A program made the position numbers and the translations under genes. From Deltaproteobacteria bacterium (GTDB lineage Bacteria > Myxococcota > Kuafuiibacteriia > Kuafuiibacteriales > Kuafuiibacteriaceae), in NCBI GenBank assembly GCA_020632995.1, contig JACKEN010000003.1, positions 372,001 through 436,000 of the forward strand: a stretch of DNA of 64,000 bases. The letters run 5' to 3'. This document shows positions 59,642 to 64,000 of this stretch, piece by piece (position 1 is the first letter of the stretch; the number at the start of each line of letters is the position of its first letter). Below the pieces are notes generated by a model. It was not told the DNA's origin. It saw only the letters and a list, made by a program, of their open reading frames with translations, and did no database searches.

Positions 59642-61861
59642 TCAGTGGGTCCGGCGGTGCCGCCAGAAGGCGCCCGGCTGATCCGCCTCGCGGGTCCGTG
59701 CGGCCCGCACCGCGTCCTCCAGGGTGCCGAGCGCGCGCTCGGCGTCTTGGGTGGTGGTGGCGTTGAGCAGGTCACCCTTCGCCGTCTCCACCGCGGTGAA
59801 GAGCTCCGCGTCGCTCAGCTGCGCCTCGGGCGCCTGGGCGGTGGAGATCGTCGACTGCGAGGAGAGGCTGGTGGTGGAGATCGACTGGCTCAGCTGCACC
59901 GGGGTCAGGATCGACCGGCAGACCCCGGGGGTGTCGGTGAAGCGGCACACCTGACCGCAGCCGCAGATCATCACGCCGTCGCAGACCTCGCCCCGGGCGC
60001 AGTCCGCGTTCTCCCAGCAGCCGCCCTTGGGGGGCAGGCCCTTGCAGACGCCGGCCTGGCCAGCCGCGCAGTCCTCGCCGATGCACTCGCCACCCTTGAG
60101 GGCGCTGCACTGGCTGTCGTCGAAGCAGCAGCCGGCCGGCGGCCGGAGGTTGCAGACGTTGCTGTTGCAGGCGCCCTGGCTCGACACGTCGACGCCGGCC
60201 TGGTTCGCGAAGCACTCGTTGGTGTACGTGTTGCCGTCGCAGCCGCAGACCTCGTTGACGGTGTAGCCGCAGTTGACCGGGCGCGGCGTGCACACGCCGG
60301 GGCCGGCGGCGCCGCACACGTTGTAGGGCCCGAACTCGCAATACTCGTTGCTGCCGCAGGTGCTCCCGTAGGCCCCGCCACACGGGGTCGAGGTGCCGCC
60401 GCTGTCCACCACGCCCGAGTCGACCACGCCCGAGTCGGTCACGCCCGAGTCGGTCACGCCGGCGTCGGAGCCGCCGCTGGCGTTACACACGAAGGTCTCC
60501 AGGATCTGGGCGCGCGCGGGGAGGAAGCAGCTGGTGAGGGCAGAAGAGAGCGCGACGACGGCGGGCGGGGTGTTGGTGGGCGAGGTCGGCCCGGTCTCCT
60601 TCACGTGCACGAAGCCGCCCGCGGCCACGCCCGGCCAGTTGGCGGTCGGCGAGATCGCCTGGCCCACCGAGAACTGGTGGCAGCCGCCGCAGGTCATGGC
60701 GCCGGCGCGGGCGAGCACGTGGCTGTTGTTGAGCCCGGCGAAGGCGGAGTTGCCGCTGAGCACGCCGTCGATGGTTGCGCGGAACGCCGGGCTGGCGATG
60801 CTGTTCGGATCGTCCGAGGGGCCCTGGGAGACGCTCTGGAACTCGTTGTAGCGGTCGTCGAAGCCGGCCCCCACCGTGTTGACCTCGGGGCAGGCGCTGA
60901 CGCCGGCGCCGTTCAGCTCGAAGTCGAGCAGGTTGTTCATGTTGATGGTGGCGAAGTCGTTGGAGAAGGCGGCCTGCTCGGAGATGAAGAGCGGGGTGCC
61001 GAAGCTGGTCTCGTCGTAGAACTCGGCCAGCGGGTTGTCCTTCACGGTGTCGGGGGTGAACACCGCCTGCCCGCTGAGGTTGAAGCTGGTGCGCCACTCG
61101 CGCAGCATCCACAGCGGGGTCATGAACATGTTGGCGCGGACCTGCCCCAGGGGCACGCCGTAGTTGGCGTGGGTCACCACGGCCGAGAAGCCGGGGAGGC
61201 CGTTATAGTAGAAGTCCTCCAGCATCTGGCCGCGCTGCGTGTCGCTGAGCGCGGCGTCCGAGAGCTGGTGCCAGAACTGCGCGACGGGGAGGCAGCCGGC
61301 GAGGCCCAGGCCCGGGTTCGGGTTGGGGAGCCGCGCCTCGAAGATCACCAGGTACCGGTTGAAGGTGCTGTTGGGGTAGCGGCCGTACACGATCCGGTAC
61401 TCGCCGCAGTTGGCGCCGGTCGCCGGGGCGAGATCGAAGCGGTTGAAGAGCGCGATGGGCTGCATGTCGGTGAGGAGCCCGGCGCCGGTGAGCCCCGCCT
61501 CGGCGGACCGGGTGTTCGCGGCCATGGCCAGGCCGCTCGTGGGGTTGGTGAAGGAGGTGTTCAGGAGCCCCGAGGTCAGGGTCTGGGCGAGCGCCGCGTC
61601 GGTGGTGATCGCGCCGCCGCTGGAGTTGCGGATGGCCTGGATGGTGCGCTGGAAGCTGAAGTTCCCCGCGGTGATGATCGCCTGGTCGTGGATGACCATC
61701 GACTGATCCACGTTCACGGAGTCGCACGGGCCGATACCCGCAATCGAAGTTGCGAAGGACGGCGTCTCGGCGGCGCCCTGCGCGGGGTCGGCCTTGGTAC
61801 AGGCCTGGCTGAGGAGCGCCGCCGCCACGGCGCCCGTGTACATTGACAACTTGGCTTTCAT
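59642..61861 (-). CDS. Lipoprotein with CxxCH motif and Kazal-type inhibitor domain
   Basis: A 739-aa lipoprotein (signal peptide, Cys after LLSQA). The first 460 residues are a large domain of unknown family with RFDLAPATGANCGEYRIVYG and, at residues 391-395, CGGCH in GAMTCGGCHQFS, a possible single c-type heme site. Then a linker built of DSGV repeats (DNA repeats at 60411-60455), and a Cys-rich part with a Kazal-type protease inhibitor domain (VCGCDGNTYTNECFANQAG) and several Cys-rich segments (CCFDDSQC, CWENADCARGEVC). The C-terminus is helical and Thr/Ser-rich. Probably a surface lipoprotein. The ATG at 61861 lacks a strong ribosome site. Confidence 0.8.
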   Translation of the reverse strand: MKAKLSMYTGAVAAALLSQACTKADPAQGAAETPSFATSIAGIGPCDSVNVDQSMVIHDQAIITAGNFSFQRTIQAIRNSSGGAITTDAALAQTLTSGLLNTSFTNPTSGLAMAANTRSAEAGLTGAGLLTDMQPIALFNRFDLAPATGANCGEYRIVYGRYPNSTFNRYLVIFEARLPNPNPGLGLAGCLPVAQFWHQLSDAALSDTQRGQMLEDFYYNGLPGFSAVVTHANYGVPLGQVRANMFMTPLWMLREWRTSFNLSGQAVFTPDTVKDNPLAEFYDETSFGTPLFISEQAAFSNDFATINMNNLLDFELNGAGVSACPEVNTVGAGFDDRYNEFQSVSQGPSDDPNSIASPAFRATIDGVLSGNSAFAGLNNSHVLARAGAMTCGGCHQFSVGQAISPTANWPGVAAGGFVHVKETGPTSPTNTPPAVVALSSALTSCFLPARAQILETFVCNASGGSDAGVTDSGVTDSGVVDSGVVDSGGTSTPCGGAYGSTCGSNEYCEFGPYNVCGAAGPGVCTPRPVNCGYTVNEVCGCDGNTYTNECFANQAGVDVSSQGACNSNVCNLRPPAGCCFDDSQCSALKGGECIGEDCAAGQAGVCKGLPPKGGCWENADCARGEVCDGVMICGCGQVCRFTDTPGVCRSILTPVQLSQSISTTSLSSQSTISTAQAPEAQLSDAELFTAVETAKGDLLNATTTQDAERALGTLEDAVRAARTREADQPGAFWRHRRTH
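60411..60455 (-). repeat. Three tandem 15-bp repeats in the Kazal-domain gene
   Basis: The unit ACGCCCGAGTCGGTC occurs three times in a row (first copy with two changes), followed by a degenerate copy. On the minus strand it codes for the five-residue DSGV-type units of the protein's linker. Copy number could vary between strains. Confidence 0.8.
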
Positions 61862-62085
61862 TCGTCCCCTCCTCACCGCATGCGCGGCAGGTTGACCTTG
61901 CGTCTCAGTTGCGAGGCGCGGCGCCAGGGAAACAGCCCCCCCGAGACCGTGTCGATGTGCGCGAGGTGTGCGGGTAAAACCACGCGGCCGGGCGCGAATT
62001 TCACCCATATGGGGGGCGCGACAAACTGCGCGGTATGGGCCCGCTACCAAGGGAAGCGGCGCCTCCTGGCCGGCGTTGTGCCCGG

Positions 62086-62802
62086 GTGAGCGCGATCCTC
62101 GCACTGCTCCTCGGGGCGACGGTGGCGGCCGCGCCGCCGCTGGTGTTCATCGACGCCGGACACGGAGAGGGCGACAACCAGGGGGCTCAGACCGTGCGCT
62201 GCGGGACCGAAGCGGACTTCACGCTGAGCCTGGCCCGCGACCTCGCGGCGCGGCTCGAGGCGGGAGGGCGCTTCCGGGTGCGCCTGTCGAGGACCAGCTC
62301 CACCGGACCCTCCTACCCCCAGCGCCTGGCGCGGGCCCGGGCGGCGGGGGCGCGGGCGCTGTTGAGCCTGCACGCCGACGCCCGGGGCGCCCTGAGCTGG
62401 CACAAGACCCTGGACGGGCGCTCGTGCCTGCGCAGCCTGGAGCAGCCGGGCTTCTCGGTGCTCTACTCGGACGAGGGGAGCGCAGGTCGGGTTGCGCGAC
62501 GCCGCCGGCTCGCGCGCGCGGTGGCGACCCGGATGACGAATGCAGGCTTCATTGCCTACGACGGCTTCGACTACGGCGGGCTCTACGAGGTGGACCCGAC
62601 CGAGGGGGTGTTCATCGATCGGCGGCGGCTCTTCATGCTCCGTCGACCCCCGATGCCGTCGGTGATCATCGAGACCCACCACGCCTTCCACCCCGAGGAC
62701 CACGCGGACTGGCAGCGCGACGAGACCCGCGCCCGCTTCGCGGCGGCGGTCGAGGCGGCGCTGTGGGAGGTGCTCACGCCCGGCGTAGGGCGTGGAGGGT
62801 GA
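62086..62802 (+). CDS. N-acetylmuramoyl-L-alanine amidase (Amidase_3)
   Basis: A 238-aa secreted amidase. The signal peptide covers residues 1-16. The zinc site is as in AmiA/CwlV enzymes: His26 in DAGHGEGD, Glu in CGTEADFTL, His in LLSLHADA, and the catalytic Glu in VIIETHH. Loops between are shorter than in larger AmiC-type enzymes. It cuts the bond between N-acetylmuramic acid and L-Ala in peptidoglycan. The start is the GTG at 62086; the ATG at 62035 would add a basic leader. Its last 29 nt overlap the end of the convergent heme A synthase gene. Confidence 0.87.
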   Translation: MSAILALLLGATVAAAPPLVFIDAGHGEGDNQGAQTVRCGTEADFTLSLARDLAARLEAGGRFRVRLSRTSSTGPSYPQRLARARAAGARALLSLHADARGALSWHKTLDGRSCLRSLEQPGFSVLYSDEGSAGRVARRRRLARAVATRMTNAGFIAYDGFDYGGLYEVDPTEGVFIDRRRLFMLRRPPMPSVIIETHHAFHPEDHADWQRDETRARFAAAVEAALWEVLTPGVGRGG

Positions 62803-63802
62803 ACAGGGCGACCGAGAGGAGGGCGAAGGCGCCCAGCTGGTGGACTACCGCGGTGACCAGCTCGACCTTGAGCACCACGGTGAGGATCCCGAGGAGCACC
62901 TGCGCCCCGGTGGCCACCAGGACGAGCAAGAGGCCTCGCCTTGCGCGGGGGGCGGCCACCCGGCGTCGGCCGACGAGGAACAGCGCGAGCGCGGCCACCG
63001 CGACCCCGTAGCCCAGGGTGCGGTGGAGGAAGTGGATGAGCACAGGGTGGCTCAGCCAGCTGGCGTCGGAGGCGGCGCTCAGGAGCGCGCCGGGGAGGTA
63101 GTGGCCGTTCATGTCCGGCCAGGTCGCGAACAGGTACCCGGCTCGGCTCCCGGCCATGAACGCGCCGTAGACGATCTGCAGGCCGACCAGCGCGACGAAG
63201 GGCACCAGCCAACGGGCGAAGGGGCGCGCGCCGGGGTCCTTCGGCTCGGTGTTGGCCGGCCAGCGCAGGTCCATCCACAGCCACAGCACGTAGCTGGCCA
63301 CGGTGAAGGCGAGGCTCAGGTGGGCGGCGAGGCGGAAGTGGCTCACCTGCGGGATGTCGACCAGGCCGCTCTTCACCATGAACCAGCCGAGCAGGCCCTG
63401 CAGGCCGCCGAGGACGAACGCCACGAAGGTGCGGAGGCGCAAGCGGCCTTGCAGGCGCCCGCGGAGGAGGAACACGAGCCAGGGCACGAAGAACGCCACC
63501 CCGATCAGGCGCCCGATCAGGCGGTGGAACCACTCCCAGAAGAAGATCCGCTGGAAGTCGGCGAGGGTCATCCAGTCGTTCACGTGCTGGTACTGGGGCG
63601 AGGCCTGGTACTTGGTGAAGACGCGGGTCCACTCCGCCTCGGTGAGGGGGGGCAGGGCGCCCATGAGGGGGCGCCACTCCACCATCGAGAGGCCGGAGCC
63701 GGTGAGGCGCGTGATCCCGCCCACCGCCACGATGGCGGTGATCATGCCGAACACGACCAGGAGCCAGATGCGCACGCCGCGCAGTCGAGGGTCGGGCTGC
63801 AT
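62774..63802 (-). CDS. ctaA: Heme A synthase (CtaA/COX15)
   Basis: A 342-aa membrane protein with eight helices in two four-helix halves. The conserved His ligands are seen in WEWFHRLIGR, VSHFRLAAHLSLAF, LIHFLHRTLGY and VVHQLGAFAL, and the motif TRLTGSGLSMVEWRP is characteristic of the longer (COX15-like) type. It oxidises heme O to heme A for aa3-type cytochrome oxidase. The start is the ATG at 63802; codons upstream in frame are basic and non-membrane. No ctaB or cox genes are in the window. Confidence 0.95.
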   Translation of the reverse strand: MQPDPRLRGVRIWLLVVFGMITAIVAVGGITRLTGSGLSMVEWRPLMGALPPLTEAEWTRVFTKYQASPQYQHVNDWMTLADFQRIFFWEWFHRLIGRLIGVAFFVPWLVFLLRGRLQGRLRLRTFVAFVLGGLQGLLGWFMVKSGLVDIPQVSHFRLAAHLSLAFTVASYVLWLWMDLRWPANTEPKDPGARPFARWLVPFVALVGLQIVYGAFMAGSRAGYLFATWPDMNGHYLPGALLSAASDASWLSHPVLIHFLHRTLGYGVAVAALALFLVGRRRVAAPRARRGLLLVLVATGAQVLLGILTVVLKVELVTAVVHQLGAFALLSVALFTLHALRRA

Positions 63803-63965
63803 TCCGAGCCGGTTTGTTCGCCGCCCGACCCGGCCTCGCAAGGGATTTCTTCGCTTGCCTCAGGGTGGGACCCTTCACCACCACGAGACGTCTCACGGGC
63901 GGATTGGCAGTCGATCTCGGGTCTGCCCCGTGGTAGCGAGCCGTCCTGGAGGCAAGAAAACCACC

Positions 63966-64000
63966 ATGTTGACCGATCGTGTGAAGCAAATCCTGAGCTG
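63966..64000 (+). CDS. Start of a gene running off the right edge (possibly class I fructose-bisphosphate aldolase)
   Basis: Only 11 codons are visible, reading MLTDRVKQILS from an ATG at 63966. This resembles the start of DhnA-type class I fructose-bisphosphate aldolases, but such a short match is weak evidence. The 163 nt to the divergent heme A synthase gene should contain its promoter. Confidence 0.3.
   Translation, partial: MLTDRVKQILS

Noticed and set aside
60411..60466. Short tandem repeats considered as a CRISPR array
   Set aside because: The 15-bp units are directly adjacent without spacers and encode a protein linker in frame.
1..64000. tRNA, rRNA or riboswitch genes
   Set aside because: The gaps between genes were read by eye and no cloverleaf, rRNA-like or known riboswitch motif was seen; a covariance-model search would be needed to exclude small RNAs.

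Overview
The window is one 64 kb stretch of high-GC bacterial chromosome. Gene style points to the Myxococcota or a related former deltaproteobacterial lineage, although no rRNA or marker gene settles this. The clues are many lipoproteins with Asp-Ala/Ser-Gly linkers, large secreted PKD, NHL and thrombospondin-3 proteins, a pseudokinase with a PEGA domain, a bacterial alpha-2-macroglobulin, frequent GTG starts, and operons whose genes overlap by 4 nt. A heme A synthase gene implies aerobic respiration with an aa3-type oxidase.

Layout. 1-648: end of a secreted protein gene. 1035-4335: three overlapping minus-strand genes (zinc-ribbon membrane protein, inactive M16 partner, active M16 protease). 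4433-14845: four overlapping minus-strand genes for a probable cell-surface assembly (PpiC-like lipoprotein, 1468-aa PKD-type protein, small lipoprotein, 1391-aa NHL/M6-like/TSP3 protein with a membrane end). 15276-17079: saccharopine-dehydrogenase-like reductase diverging from a TetR regulator, with a clear operator. 17111-25145: a patchwork of a frameshifted gene, small secreted proteins, an IS66 element, gene fragments, an orphan barstar-like protein and a CPBP protease. 25433-31357: a lipoprotein and the alpha-2-macroglobulin.

31611-48800 is the most interesting region: 17 consecutive plus-strand genes, nearly all overlapping or within 50 nt, starting right behind a perfect 20-bp palindrome. 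The first gene is an ArsR-rhodanese fusion. Next come a secreted two-domain rhodanese, a YeeE/YedE sulfur-compound permease, a tiny membrane peptide and an anchored rhodanese-like protein. A Tat-exported type II DMSO-reductase-family enzyme follows (alpha, Fe-S beta, heme-b/cytochrome c gamma), then a small secreted protein, an Mrp ATPase and a cytochrome c. A second molybdoenzyme of polysulfide-reductase (PsrBCA) type comes next, with a TorD chaperone, a polyferredoxin with a zinc ribbon and an unknown 121-aa protein. I read it as a sulfur-responsive respiratory module in which sulfane sulfur is sensed, imported and carried by rhodaneses, while two molybdoenzymes exchange electrons with cytochrome c and the quinone pool. 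The substrate and the direction of the reactions cannot be read from the sequence.

48810-64000: an FAD monooxygenase-like gene, an MBOAT/SGNH acetylation pair, a POT peptide transporter, a methyltransferase, the pseudokinase, a TolB-like lipoprotein with a two-domain peptidoglycan hydrolase, a lipoprotein carrying a CxxCH motif and a Kazal domain, a second amidase, heme A synthase, and the first codons of a gene running off the right edge.
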